A stretch of DNA of 64,000 nt from Nautilus pompilius (GCA_018389105.1 JACATO010001555.1:124001-188000); one strand, 5' to 3'. Shown: positions 28,201-44,063, counted from the stretch's first letter. Notes: generated from the letters alone by a model not told the origin. Numbers and translations are program-made.

Positions 28201-31200
28201 TTTATTAGCAATTGCTTTGTGTAATCTTTGACATTGTTTTTAATACAGTTATTGGTCATTTATTTAATATTTTCCTGATTTTAAAAAAAAAAGAGAGAGA
28301 GAGAAATCCCAGGAGTTGATAGCGCCTTTTAAAAAAATTCTCTTATGGCTAAGTGACATGAAATCACAGTGCTCAGAGAAATTGCTTACTGTGTATGTTA
28401 CAGATTGGGTCTCCATGCTCTCGTGCTAGATTTGTGTTTGATGTGAAAGAAGAAGGCAGTGCCAGGAAGGCTATTGTTGTACGTTCAGCTCTGAATGTGA
28501 GGAACAAGCTCCAAGAGACAGTTAACATAAAGATGATTACAGAAGGTAACCTAGAATACAAAATGTCACAATTAGCAAATTCTTTTAAGAGCTGAATCGG
28601 GGAGAGAAAGGGGTTTATTTTCTTATTTATGATTTTTTTTTTTTACATTAGAAATATATAAACTATCCAAAAAAAGAGAGAGAGAGACTTGCTTATATTT
28701 TATTTTTTTTTTTAGATAAAAGAAAGATTTTCAGTTTGGAACCAAACTGCCAAGTTCCCATCCCCATCCAATTTACTTCATCCACACTCTGGGTCTGTCC
28801 TCAAGATCATCATGTAGATTACTGCGACAGACCACTGACATGGACCAATGTAAAGCAGGCTGGAAAAATTGTGGATAGCTGCCATGTGTGTAAACCTACT
28901 GCATTATCAGTTACTCCATATAGGTTAGTATCTTCTAATCAGAGATTACTACCTGATATCTTAATTATTCATTTAATTTAAAAGATAACCTTCATGAAAC
29001 CATTAAAAGAAATTTTAAACATAACAGAATTGTAGCATTTTTCCACATCAAGTCACAAGCAAACAACAGCTTTTCTTTAAAACAACTGCCACTGTATCCA
29101 ATCTAAATGTTTACAGTGCTCAGCTTGGAGCAGCTTTTCAAATTGTAATGGCTTATATATAGTTTGTCTATTATTTTAAAGATGGACATAGAAAAAGTTA
29201 TTGTTCAGATAATACCTGTACATATAACCACTTATAAATTAAAAGACAGCACCTAAATTTCTGCATGACTTACATTATTTTATAGGTTTACTTCTAAAAT
29301 GTAATAAGTGTGTGCGTGCACGTATATGTGTGTGTGTGTGTATGTAAATAGTGTGCACATGCACACATTACTGTTGTAATCAGGAGAAAAAGTTTAATTG
29401 ATTTTACACACCTAGTAGCATTCTGTGCAGACGTGTGTAGATACTGACCTGCTTCTCATCTTTTTTAGGTTTTGTGCTGCTGTGCAAAGGGAAAACTTCC
29501 CTGAAAGTCCATCATATATAGCAAATCTTCCTGGTCACATCATTAGCCTGCATCCTCCTGTCACTCTCCACAATCTGCTGCCTATTGACTTGGAATTCTA
29601 CTTCAAGAATACAAATATAGCTGGAAGAATCTTTTCCACTAAACAAATTGCACTCTCACAGGTAATTAACTCCAGGCATTTAAATATAAGAAAACTATAG
29701 AAGTAATGATCATAATCTGTTGCAGTTTTACCAGTTAAGGTTAGTCTGTACTAATATTAGTCTTTTCATTCAGTGTTCAGTTTTGTAGATGTTTTTCTTC
29801 ATCTTTAAATAAAATTAATTTTTTTAAACTTAATACTTTCCCTTTTTATTTTCATTATATTTAACATAAATAATATAACAAATATTACAAAAAAATACAG
29901 TGTTATTTATCTAATAGTGACAAAATAATCAGGTAGCTTTCTTGAAATTTGAAGGAAAAAAAAAAGAAATAGACTTAAGCACAAGACAGCCGAAAAATTC
30001 ACTCTAAGTTGGTTGAATGCTAAGCAGCTTTTGAGTGTTGCCAAGATTTTATCAATGGCCAACCCTTTGATTTATGCCAAATAACAATATAACTAGATTT
30101 AATCAAAAAACATAGCTTCTGATCCTGGAGCACTTCATTATTTAAAAAAAATTTTTAACTTGTTATAAATACACATGTCTTATTATATCTAATATTTCTA
30201 TAAACATTAATTTGCCTTTAATTTATGAAAATAGATTAGCATTGCAAGGTGTACAAAATTGTATCTTTTCTATTTGGAGCAAACAATAATTTGTTGTTAC
30301 TAACTTGTTTATGTAGCATACATTCTTATGCAAACAATGCATCGACTTAACTGAGATGTATTAAGTCAGGTTTTCATTTTAACTCAAGAATTTCTAGTTT
30401 CAAATGAACCAGGTCTAGAAATTTTCGGTCTGGTGCTAATAATTTGGTTCTTTAGACAGATATATATTTTTTAAATATCTCCACAATGCTTGCAGTTTTC
30501 CCTTTAAAACAAAATCACTATTTAAGTATTTTTTTCTTCAACAGATTGATTTGACCAAGGACTTGGAACTTGGAATCAAAATAGAAAACTTTCACAGGTG
30601 CATTGAACTGGTGATACCCTCCCAGACCACAAACTACATGGTCAAGCTGAGGCTGTTTGACAGCAAGAAGAGACTTCTCTCACTTAGCATCAGAATTGTA
30701 GCCAGAAAGTTAGGCGCAATGCAGGTGAGTCAGAGCAGTTTTGGCTTTTTTGTTGTATTATAATTAGTTTTCACACTGCAAACTTGTTTCTCAAACTATT
30801 CATGTTAATTTCTTTAAATAAAGCTGAATTAAATTTTGTAATAAGTCACAATGTGTATATCTATTTTGCATTGTATTGTCTTTCAGTTAGAAATAATTTG
30901 TATGCCATCATTTGTTGTTCTGTGCTTGCTTTTTATTTAGCTTAATGTTGATTATAATTAGACCATATAAATATTGAGTTTTAAATAAATAAACAACTAA
31001 AAAAATGTATTGTCGAAAAATTATTTTTAAAAGAGGTTTTTTTTTACAAAAAATTATACAGTTTTTGTCTGTTTTACAAAGTTGTAGATTTTTAAAAGAT
31101 TTTAGCTTTTTTTCTTCCTTTCCAACTATTTGTACTACTGCGTTTATGGCAGCTGCCGGCATGACTCTGAATCTATAACACACAACTCTTGCTATAATAA

Positions 31201-32522
31201 AGTGTCTGGTTCTAGAATTATGTTTATTGTCCTATGCTTTTGCGCGTTATCCTAAGAAAGAGAATGAAAAATTCCCTTGGACATGGTTCTGTACACCATA
31301 GGATGAGCAGACCTTGGCTTCTTTTGACTCAAAATAGACACACCGAATAGACTACGTGAATCAAATGCACAAGAATTCATCCATGAACAATCTAAACAAA
31401 GTACTTTTATGTTTGGGGGGTGAGACTTAGATGATATACCACTGCTACAACAAAAAAGCTTAGCGCACAAAATTTCTTACTGTTGCACCAAGTGGAAATA
31501 CAGATACCCATCTGGACTTCACTGACATTACCTGCCTCTCTTATCTGGGGGCGTCATTTAACTTGCCTTAATTATCAAACTTCCAACAGCTTTTGTGTAT
31601 TCATTGTTTGTAGATGAATCGCACATAGGTAATAGTCGTATTAATGTAATTCTGTTTGTTTTTCTCTCAGCTGTTTATATCTGCTCCCTACTGGCTGATG
31701 AACAAATCTGGCATTCCACTCATCTTTAAACAGGAAGGCACTCGCTCTGATGCTGCTGGGCAATCAGAAGAGCATGAAGCAGCAAGGAGTGTCATGCCTT
31801 TGCTTTTCAGTTTTACTGATAAAGAAGCACCTAAACTGTAAGTATTCTTATTCTACATTATTTTTAATTATACTTTATTTTTTTCGGTAGGTTTTTGTAC
31901 CCAAAATAATAACCTGGGGATCCTATCTATTAGGTGAACATGGTAAGAATAGTTCTCATTTTGAAAACTGATATATTTATTTTTTTTTCAACTTAAAACA
32001 GCATATGGCTGAGTATTCATAGTAGAATAGTCGGTAATCCTGGTGTATTGGTTATTTTCTTTTGGTAGCATAACAGTACAATTAAAGGCCCTTAGACGGT
32101 AAAATGATGGTGCACCAGACTCATCACTTGATTGAATTTTCATTGCCTTATATTTTAATTTTTAAAACCTCTATCTTACACCAGTAGTTCGGTTTAAACA
32201 CTTCCTTTTACTTTAAAAAAACAAAATGGATTGGAGTTTGAGAACCTCCGCTAATACCTCACATTATAATAAGGCAGTGGCAGAAACTACCTGAATAAAC
32301 TTTTGAAAATCATTGTGAATCTTTGTTTTGTATTGGGGGATGATTGCGGGTATCAGACTCGAAGAATCAATATCAGAAGTGAGTGTGTTTTTTTGTAAGA
32401 TTTTTTCATACATATTTCATAGTTGCATTTCAGACATTCAGCTTTTGTTACCTTTTAGTTTCCCAATAATTCTGATCACACTATCATTGGTTATAGTAGC
32501 TCCGATTTGTCATGTGTACACA

Positions 32523-32576
<54 letters not shown>

Positions 32577-35500
32577 ACGTGTGCTCTGTTTGATATTGTT
32601 TCAGACATGGCGCGGCCGACAAATGTTTTTTCACTTAATTGAAATAAAGTTATTTAGTGTTAAGTCATTTGACATGGATATTTGTGTCCAAACTTTTTTA
32701 AAAATTGTTTTAAGGGATTTGCCATCCATATCAAACTTTTCACTGCTGAATAACTCACATTTTTTTTTTTTTTTTGCAGGTGTACAATGAGAGCTGGAAA
32801 AGGATGTATGCCTGAAGAAAATGTTACGCCTTTATGGTATGCACTACAGATTTCAGATTTTTTTTATAACAAATCTTTTAGGTGAATGTGCCATTCCTTT
32901 CTTTCTTTCTGCAGATCAGATCACATTTGTCTTAGGTTTTACTATTTCACTTCTGATGGTTATGAATCATCATAAATTACCTGTGTTTAAAATTGGATAT
33001 ATGCTACAGATTTAATTTAATTTAATTAGGTTTTCTTTTATTTGTGATAAATTCTTGTATTTAATTAATTGTATTAATCTAATAATAACAGCAGAACAAA
33101 CATTAAATTTTAACAAAAAATACATACTGAAATAAAAATCCAACAAAAGTAATATTTTAGAGTATACATTAGTTCATTGTCATTATAAGAAAATCAATGG
33201 CACAAACAAACAAAATACTGCAAAAAAACAGAAGAATTAAGTGTACCCCTTGAAAACCTTATTTTCTGTCAATTTAAGATATCTAGCCATAATTTCACTA
33301 ATGCCCACAAAACCAACTTGTCAGATACAAAGCCAAGCTTCATGGTTTTGTCAGATTTTGTCTATTGCATTAAATTTTCTTATTGGTCATTATTTTCCTT
33401 ACTGCCTAAACAAAAATTAAACTTTGGGAGAATTTTTTTTGATTTTTAATTATTTTGTCATAATATTAAGGAATGTTCTGCTGTTAATATTGATCATTTT
33501 ATCATTTCAGTCAAATATTTATCAGCAAAACTTTTCATTAGTACAAAAAAGATAAGTTTTTAAATTTTATTTTAATATGAATATGCTTCTCAACACTGGT
33601 TATTTATTATGCCCTCCTCAGATGGAGCTGGGTGGTTATTTTAGATAAGGCTGACTCCATTAGTAAAACCTGATGATTTATGTATTTTCTAATTCTACAA
33701 AATTTAAGTTGTAAATGAAAAGCCCACTATATATGTTAAGTATCTTGAAAGGTCTATGCAATGATATTTTTGTTTATTAAAGACATTAACATTATATGTG
33801 ATAAATTCTTGCAACCAGTTAGGTAATAACTGAGTATTCTTTATATTCAAAATATAAATAAACAAAGTTTACAAAACCTTATTTTTTGGCCATAGGTACT
33901 CACAAACCTGTTGCTGTATCATTTCTCACTAATGTTTGTCTTAATCATACTACTGACGTTTGTATTAGCAAATTGTATCATGGTACCATAGCTACTTCTG
34001 ACTGACTATCAGAGTCAGTTATGCATAGATTATCAATTTTGGTTGCAGCTTTTATCTATTTTTAATAATAAGCTATATATATACAAACCGATGGTATTGG
34101 GTTCTGACTTAGCAAATATTTTTTCAATCTATGTCAGTTTAGGTTACTATGGAAGTTTGAAATGATGAGAAATTGTCTTTCTTTAACACTCTCACTGTTT
34201 ACTTTGATAATTTATTTGCTGAGTTTGCTATAAACTTAAATTCTCGGGCTTTACTATGATGAAGTGTGATAGCTTTGTTCCATTTTCATATAAATCTAAT
34301 TTGGCTTTTATTTTGCTCTATATAACTATGGAACCTGCAAAATTTCTTTTATTATATTGATAAAGAAGTGTCCTCGCTTTGCATAATATGTCATTAATAA
34401 AAAATAGTTATTTATTTAAAATGTTTGTTTTAGAGTTTCAATCATACTAGTTAATTAAAGAAAGTTTTAACTAAGCTTTGTTCTACACAGTAGAAGTGTT
34501 TTGTCTCTTTTTCTTTTTTTTGTAGTTCAAGCACTATATTCCTTCCTTCGACATTTACTTTGTACAGTGTTAGTCTTGTAAGACTGCTTAGCATGTAGAG
34601 CAATCCAGCGTATTCATGAGGGGTCTGTGTTGGCCAGAGAGAATTCAGCAATTTTTAAATAGTGTTTTTTAAATTTAAATTACAGATTCATTTTGAATGA
34701 AATCAAAATACCGGCCACTTCTTGTTTCATTTTAAAACTTTGAATTCAGGAATTTTACTTAACAAATATCTGAAGCCTCCTTTTTGGGGGGAATAGACAA
34801 TATTCTTTTTTTCCTAAATCCATGTTTTGTTTGCTTTTTTCCTTTTTCAAACTAATATAAAGAAGGCACACTTATTCTGTGTGTGACATTTTGTTTGTTT
34901 GCGCCTGTGCTGTTGATAGTTCGGAAGTTTATTTTTTTGTGTCTTCGTCAGTGTTTTGATTTCATTAATCCAATAGTAAGATGGAATTTATGTAACTTCT
35001 ATACAGATTGGTTGCACAAACTATAATTAAACATTACAATTTAATGAAAAAAAATATGCTTGTGTCTAGAGTAAACTTGTTTTTACTTATTGCTTGTGGT
35101 TTTGTTTTCATGTCATTGTGAATTCTGTGTAATTTATGGTATGTGTGTGCGTGCATGCATGCGTGTATTTTATTATTTTTTTTAAATTTACAGGTGTTCA
35201 CACTTCTCCCTTGAAAATGGAATCACTCACAGATCTCTACACATCTCATCGCTAGAGGCAAACACTCCTCATTGGTTAGTAAAACTTAAAAATGAACTGA
35301 GACAGCATCAGTCATTGGTCAGGTTTCTGAAAGAAAAAGCCATGCAGTAAGTCACAGCCAGTGATAAGTTGGTGAAGGCAGAATGTTACCAGTATAGTGT
35401 ACTACTGAGAGGTTTTTTTTTTAATATTATTATTATTATTTCTAAAGTAGTCAAACAGATGTACAGATCCCTAAATGCATGTATATCTACCAGTCAGGAA

Positions 35501-38500
35501 TTTCTGGGATGGTCTTTCTATTTTTTTTAAGAATTAAGTTATTGGATTTCGCATTTTTTCGTTATTTTGCCTGTATATGTTGGTATTATCTACAGTATTT
35601 TCATCAAACAAATTGGAAGCAGAGTTGATCTTGCTAACAACCAAAGGTTAATTTTATATATTCCTTTGACTCTCACATTACTACATGTGCATCATAAACC
35701 AAATCACCATTTATTCACTCTCGTACTGGTATGTCAGTAATTAAAGGATGCCTTAGGTTGTTGTAGTAACCAGTGAAGGATAAAACCGTTTTTCTCAAAG
35801 GTTAAGCACCAATTGCGGTCTTGTAACTAGAATTCTTTTTATCTAAGAATTAACAAGCCCTCCCCTCCCCTCCCTTTTTTTTTTTTTCAAATATCTTTCC
35901 ATTTTAAATTTTCTTGACAGTTTATGTTATTGTTTGGTTATTAAATCAGTCATTAATGTACACATTTCTGTAAACTTAACAATAGCTTTAATGGATTTTT
36001 TTCTCTCGTTCTACTTAATGAAAATGACAGCACCTCTTTAATCATTTGCCAGTAACAAACAAATTTGAAAATTGTTATAAGTACTGCTATCCTTAAGGTA
36101 ACAGGTTAGAATTTGTTGAAAAATATATATTTACTTGTTACTTTATTTAAATATTTGAAGCATTTTTGTAATTTGTTTAAAATATATTTATTGATAATAT
36201 GATGTAATTTATTGCCTTATGGTAAGTATATTTATTCTCCATAAGTTTTATATGTAAATGTACTGATAAATACTGTTCTGCTGGTGAATTATTCCTATCT
36301 CGGGCTGGTGTTTTTTTCTCATCTGGTTTACATAATGGTTTTCAACATTATATTTTAGCTTAATGTCACATTTTCTTATAAACAGGGTGTTCATTATTGG
36401 AATTGAAGTGATACAGGGAAGAGGACGATTCAAGGACACAAGTATCGTTACTTTTGCACCAAGATTTGTAATAAACAACCAGTCGGCGCACAGCCTTGCA
36501 ATTGCACAGCGATTTATGACGCAGAAGGTATTTGTAATTTGCCTACTGGTAGACACCATATTTTTAAAGCTTGACTGTCGTTTATACTGATAACAGTTAC
36601 TTCTCTGTCTGAAATGCATTAAAAATGTTGGAAGGAGAAAAATAAATAAAGCACATATACATTTTTTTGTCTCATATAAATAACTTTCTAGGGTTAATTG
36701 AAGTCATGTCTCTATGGTGTTTTATGTACTGAAAAGTGGTTAGTTTCTGATTTTATCAGTATGTACATTAGGGTGTTGATTGTTTGTGGCTTTTTCAGAA
36801 ATTCATGAAGGCCAGTGTATGAAAGGATGAGTCTTTAGGTAAAAGTCATGGAAATAACTTTCATTTTTATTATTTTTACGAAAAACTCCCCCACCACTGC
36901 AACTTTTATATTTGCATCTGTTTACATTTTCAGATATCACTTATTCATTTGTGCAATTATCTCGACAAGTTTACATACTTTATGATGTCTTATAAACGCA
37001 GCAAAAAAGAAATTGACAAAAGTGGAGTGATATGGAGCAAGAATTTAATCCATTACAAAAAGAGCTGCTCTTCCAGAAAAGGCTTAAAAATTATTAGTAA
37101 AGCCTTGCATGAATATGTGCGAATGCCAACACAAGCCATGATTATTGGCAGATACAAATATCTTGCTGAGCAAAAGAAGGAGAGAAGGAAGCGAGTTGAT
37201 ATTATTTCAGAAGAACTGGTGACTCTTTGGTCAAAATTGAACTTTCCATGTATCACAAAGAAATCAGTAAGGAGGAAAATTGAGAATCTGCTTGTAAAGC
37301 ATGACAAGCACTTAAAAAAACCAAAAGCCAATGATAAAGAATTTTTTGCTGGAGTTTTTGACCTCACCAAAGCAGATGGTATATGGCTGAGTGCTGAGGA
37401 CAAGAAATTACATCAACTACAAGTAAAGTCTAAGGGGGCTATTGGTTATGTCACTGAGAAGACTGGGTCCATCCATCCAAGCAAGATGGCTTTGCTAAAA
37501 TCTCAGGCAAATGAAGTGGGAGCCTTAACATTAGCAGCAACATCATCATCAGTATTGAGTTCTTCCTCCAGTGGCCAGGAAAGTGATGCTACTGACACCA
37601 CTGCTGAGGATCAACCACCAAGAGAAGAAGAATGGGAATTGTCACCACAAAAGAATAAGCGAAGATATGAATCTGCCAGAACTGCTGCAAGCTTATCACG
37701 AAAACAAAATATTTTCTCTGAGAAAATCTGCTAATTTGTGTCGACAGCTGTCAGATGAGGGCTACAAGATGCCAACTCCATCATATGCTGCTGTTTATAG
37801 AGAGAGAGAAAAAGACAAATGTTGCAGACCCAGAAAAAGTACAAAGAGACCCTGAAGAATGAAGATTGGGTGTTGCACTTTGATGGAAAGAAGATAGGCG
37901 AAAAAGAACTCCAAGTTGTTTTGCTCAAGAATGCTGAAAAAGAAATCCGGTTGAAGGTAATGCAATTGCATGATGGCAAAGCAATAAGCATCTACAATGG
38001 TCTTGTTGAAGTTCTTGATGAGTTTCAACTTTGGCCAAGAATTCTGATGATAATAACGGACACTACGGCTGTGAACACTGGAAGACTTGGTGGTGTGGTA
38101 AAGCGGTTAGGACAGGAATTCACAAGAAGAGGGCTTCCTTTACCACAATATGTTGGTTGTCAGCACCACATACTGGACACAATTCTCAAGCACCTCATGA
38201 ATGACAAGCTTCCTGGGAGAACTACTTCATCTGAAATATCTTATGAATTTGCTGATCATCTAATTCGGAACTACAATGAGCTCCGCCAAAATTTTCTTCA
38301 GAGTGAAGAACTGTTGAAAGTGAAGGACCTCAAGTGGAGCGATGATATGCAATATCTCTATGAACTGTGCTGTTACTACAAGTACTATTGTAAGAACAGA
38401 GCTTTTCCCTTCATAAAATTTAAAAAACTACCTGCGATGAGCAATGCTAGATGGAATTCACGGGGCATTCTTGCTCTTTTGTCTTTCATTCTTTTGCCTG

Positions 38501-41500
38501 AGTATAGAGAGCAGCTCAAAGCAATCTGTGATTTCCTGTCTGGCGTGTGGATGGATATATGGTTTTCAGCTCATCAATTCTGTGAGGAAGATGCTGCCAA
38601 GGTTACGGATGCAGTAAAAGCATTAAACTGCCAAAAAGCTTTAAACAGTTTGAATAATTTCTGGAGCCGTCAGGCCTCAGTGATTCCAGGTGTTCAACGA
38701 TCAAATATCTGTGCTGAACGAGCTATAAGTTACTTAAAAGAGATCACGTCTACTTGCAAGTCCATTGACAGTCTCAATTTACGATTTCTTGATTCTAATT
38801 CTAATTGATGTGTACTTTTTGCGTACTCTCTAATTGCATTTGTATTCCTGTAGTTGTTATTTCATGATTACCAGTGGAATAAAACAATTTCTTACCATAT
38901 TTTATTTTATTATAAAAGACTTATTCATACAATAGTTGTAGACAACATACGTCTTTTCATTATAAATATATTATCTGAATTGTTTTTGATATGCTGACTT
39001 TCATTTACTTTTGGTGGGGGACATTTTTCCAAAAAATATATTAATGAGACTTGTTTTTATTCATTTTACCCCAAAACTCATCCTGTAGGACCATGGCCAT
39101 AACATGTCATGACAGAATCAACACCCTAATGTACATATAGGAGTCATTTAAATTTCTTGTTTCACTGGCTACAATTCTTTGTGATACTGTGCTCAAGTTA
39201 TTTTTCAAATGAGTGGGTGTTTTATTTTGATTTTCCACAGAAGTCTAAATTTTAATAAAATTTTTGAAAGTTCTGTTGACTCTAGAATTATTTTATACCA
39301 TCAGACTTATTTGTGCTAGCCATTGAAAACTTTTTCCTAATATGAAAAAATAAATATTTTATTAGAAAATTTAAGTAATACTACTTCTACTTTTTTTCCT
39401 CTTAGGACAACATGGAAAGTCATGTAGGTTATTTGACAGTTATGTCTAAAAGTACACTTCCTTTTCATTGGCCCCGAGTTGACTTCGATCAGCTTCTTTG
39501 TGTCAAGATCAACAGTCCTGGCTACCATTGGTCTGGTGGATTTTCCATTGACAGAAATAATTCTTTTCATATTAACATTCGGTTTGTATTAATTGTTATT
39601 GTTTTATATATATATATATATATTAGTAATAATTATTAAAGAAAAGCCCAATACCTGAACTGGAGAGAACTGGGAAATGTTCCAGCTGAGGAAATCTGTA
39701 GGTTCATGTAGAGGTCAAAAATAAAAAAGAAACTGAATTTTTTCACAAATAAATTCATATTTGTCTGTTTCTTCAACTATGAGATCAAATAACAAGACAA
39801 AGAAAGGAAATGATAAAATGGTTTTAATAAAAGCAGTGTTAATATACAGTTTAAATACTAAAACAAAAGAAGAGGTTTTTTTTTTAAGTTGTGGTTGATC
39901 ACTTGTGTAATTGTTAGTAAATAGTAAATCTTTAAAGATGAACAATATTTCAGTCTAATCAAGTTGAATCTAACACAGTTGATTTTTTTGTTTCTACTAA
40001 TATTATTGAATAAAATATTAGACACTAGATTTTTAGGTTTTTGGAGATGCAGAAACATTTTTTTGACAAGTAAACAGTAATTTTATTGTGTTGTGTTTAG
40101 AAATGAATAATTTTCTTTTGAGTTTTTAAAATTATCTGCTAATTGTTAATTTTGTATAGCTGTTTTAAATTCACTCTCTCAAAGTCTAGGGCAGCCAGGA
40201 ACAGGTTGACTTGGTAATCAATATAGGTTGAGCTCAGCAGGTTGATGGAAAATTTCAACTTATGATTTTAAAAATGATTTTAGGTTCTTTGGGTAGATAC
40301 TGTTTTAATTGTATTGGTTAAAATTTGTTATTATTATAAGGGACCTCTTCATCCTTTTTATTGTTGTTGCCTTGATAACAATGAAAATGAAGGTAGAAGC
40401 AAATAATTAAACAACCACTACATATTTTATTGAATAATTGCATAAGTTTGTGCATACAAATTTTATTAAGTGTTAAATTGATCATTCAACTATGATTTAT
40501 AATACAAGAACTATTTAGGCTATTACTGGATAGTTTCCAAGCATGGTAATATGCACACGATGGAAAGGCTGTTTCATCAGACTGAAGAGGCTAAGATTGT
40601 GTTTCTACAAACTGATGTGGACAATGCTGCACAGAAAGTCCAGAATGTGCCTGTCCTCATGTTTGGATGATGGTTTTGATATAACAGGCTGTTTTTCCAT
40701 TTAGGTGCAGGGGCTGGCTTGCAGTCATCTGGTTAATAGTTATGTTGTTGATACTCAACTCTCATCACCCCAAGAAATTTCCAGATGCTTAGGTAGTACT
40801 TGCCAATATTTTTTTGAAATTTTCAGTGCCATCTCTTGAAGTTGTTCATGCACAGTAGGTCACCTTGAACACACAGGTGTGTATATTCCACAGTGGATGG
40901 AAATGCTGGCTATGACCATGTTCACAGCCTATGAAGTAGTCACTAATTGGTTCCCAATGAAGAGTCTCAAAAACATCATTGACATCCTTGTCAGAACAAA
41001 GGCCAGCACCAACAGCATATATAGTTGTTGCAAGCCTTCTGCCTACACTCTGCAATATATGCACTAGGACAGGTGATAGCAGCATTGATGGCAGCAGTTT
41101 CAAAATTGGGTTGAAATTCTGTCTGATGTCAAAAAGCTGGCAAGAAAAAAGAGACTCAAGTAGTGGCTTCTTGCTTGTTGGATAGTAGGGCATGTGTACA
41201 TGCTCAGTAAAAACATGGATTGCGTACAGCTGGTAGAACTCTGGAACAGTAGAACAATTGGTGTTATCACCAGAGTCATACTACAAGAAGCAGTCAACTT
41301 GGGGAGTCACTTGTGAACACAACAGTGAATAAACATCAAGATAAACCAAAGTTGACACATTGGTTTATATGTCATCATACAGCTGAAAATTAAATCTTCA
41401 ATCTGACAAAATACAGCAACCACGTGCTGTTGCATGTTTTTAAATTGTGGTCACAAATTTTGGTTAATTTGATGCTATCACTTATGTAAAAATGGGAAGA

Positions 41501-44024
41501 AGTAACTGAAGACCTTAAGTAGTTTTTATACAAGTAAATATTCAAGTTTTGTTTGAGATCCGGCAAGGAATAAGTGAAGCTGTGGAAAACGCACTATGGG
41601 CAGGTGAATTCACCAATTAGTATGGATGGGTTACCATGAGCAGACTTAAACAGATGTGCAGCTCTGTGTGTAAAACTTGTTTAAACCTTGTCAACTAGAC
41701 ATAAGAAGATGAATTACCTGGTACTTTTCTATTATAACCAGCTCAGTCAAATCAGTAGGAACCAGGATGGGTCAGCATTACAGTTAGTCTATGCTTACAA
41801 TTGATATGGTGGATGATAGGAATTTTCATTCATCTCTGCTACAGACTGGCTGACAATCTGCTAGGTTGCCACTTTGCTGTTAAGGGTCCTGTGCTTGATG
41901 CCATTTCAGATGTGGATTAGTCTGGAGTATGGCTATGACCTGATTGTCCCACAGCTTCACCTTTGCTTTGCACAGCCCCTGTTGTCTCTGCTTGCTTTCA
42001 AATGAGAAAAGAGATTACACCATCAACCAGCACCTTTTGCTTGACATAGATGTAACCCTCATGAATCTACTTGTTTTTGTTCCAAACAGAATTTGTAATG
42101 TACTTTTTTAACTTGAAAAGAATTGTTTTGAATTACACTGTAAAAAAACTTCATCTTCTATTATCTCAGCATTGTACTCAATCGTAAATAGATGATTTTA
42201 ACATTTATTCATAGTCATTGATATATTTTAGCTTACTGTTTACTTTCCATGAACACTCATTACTGAGGTCTAGATGACATTAAGGAGAGTTCTGATTTGT
42301 TTGGTCCTGATTTTTTCTTGTTTCTGTTAGATATTTATTTAAAACTGCAAATAAATTGATACCTGTCTATTTTTGTAAACAGGGATGATTCTGGAAACTG
42401 TTTACTGTTGAAAGTGGAGATTGCTCTTAAAGGACCTGCATATATCATTACCCTGTGTGACTCAGATGGCTTCCCAGCACCTTTCAGGATTGACAATTGT
42501 TCAGAGGTAAAACTTGTTTTATCGGGGCTTTTTTATTTAAGTTTTTAACCGCTGATTTTTGTTGTTGTTGTTTTTTAATTTTTCTAAAACGTACAGACAC
42601 ACAAACTTAGAAAAATGTGTTAGAATATTCTCTACTGATTAGTATGTAACTGTAAAAACTGGTGTCTTCTTCGCTGACTAATGTGCAGATCAGGACTATT
42701 CAGATATTCTTGCAGCAGCATTTTTTGAAAATGACTTGTCAAGCCTAACAGATTTGGCTCCACAGTGCTGCGTGCTGAGGCGGCCATGTTTTAGTGGCTG
42801 GATGTCCATTTTAACTCTCTGCTACAGGAGCTGTTCTCTGGTTGTATGTATTTCCTCCATTCTTCACAGATTTTGGAATGCAAATGAATCGGGGGGAAAA
42901 AAAAAAGACAATATTGTAATTTGGTGGGGGGATATTTCATTTACTCTCATCAGGAGCTTGCATTATACAGGTCAGTAGTTAAATTTGTGGGTTTTTTCTT
43001 GCTGTTTAAACTACAAAGGAATCAGGGAATTGTGTATCAGGAAAACAACAATCATTTATAGCAAAGTCCATTTTAATGATAATCTCAGTTCCTTTTTTTT
43101 TTTAGATATTAAAATTAAATTACTATGAATAGAAGAGACACAAACATGGCAAGTGTTAGTAGGAAATGGTTATGCAGTCTAATGATTTTTATCTGTACTT
43201 TTCACTGGATAAGTACACCGCCATGGCTATACTTGAGTGTAGGAAGAAGAACAATTTTTAATGGTTAAATAAAGGTGTTGTTTTGAAAATTGGAATGATG
43301 ACTAGGAGGAAATCTTCTGTAATTTGCAGACAGGTCATGTCAGAATTATGAAGACAGCTTAACAATAAATTCAGTCAGTTTGTTCTTTAAAGAAGCTCAG
43401 AGTTGCACTTGTAAATGGCAGATGCAAAGTGTATGGCTGTATCAGCAGTAATCAAGTTTTGCCTACAAATGAGTAATGATTTCTTTAGTCTTTCCAAGTC
43501 ACTTCAGACATAATAATCAATGGAATCAGTATGGACTAGTTGAATATTTGTCTTGTTTTCTCACTGAGAGCATGTTGCATCCTTTTACAGGAAGTAAAAT
43601 TCAGTCACCCTCTTGCGGCAGGATTTCTTGACACCTTTGCAAGGCACCATTGTACTGCTCGTTGAAGATCCAGAGACAGGGAAATCACCCAATAATAGCA
43701 CAAATCTTGAATACATTTCAGATTAAGTTCATATTGCCTCTACATTATAAAACATCAAAAAGTGTTCACATTAAATACTTGACAAGTAAACTTTATGACA
43801 AAAACAGAATTAAGTATAATTTAAAGTATTGTAATGTTTTGATTTCTGAGTATTCAATATACTCTTGAGTTTTTGTGTTCAAGATTCTATTACTTTTTTT
43901 TTTTTTTGGAAATAAACAGTAGGATGATTGATCAGGTGTGAAATACCACTGGAGATAATTACTTGTTTTTATAACTTGGAAATTTCGTTGAGCACAAATG
44001 GTAACTTAAACATTATTATTATTA

Positions 44025-44063
<39 letters not shown>

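Noticed and set aside
32328-32790. Histidine/threonine-repeat open frames
   Set aside because: They are translations of the (CA)n microsatellite.
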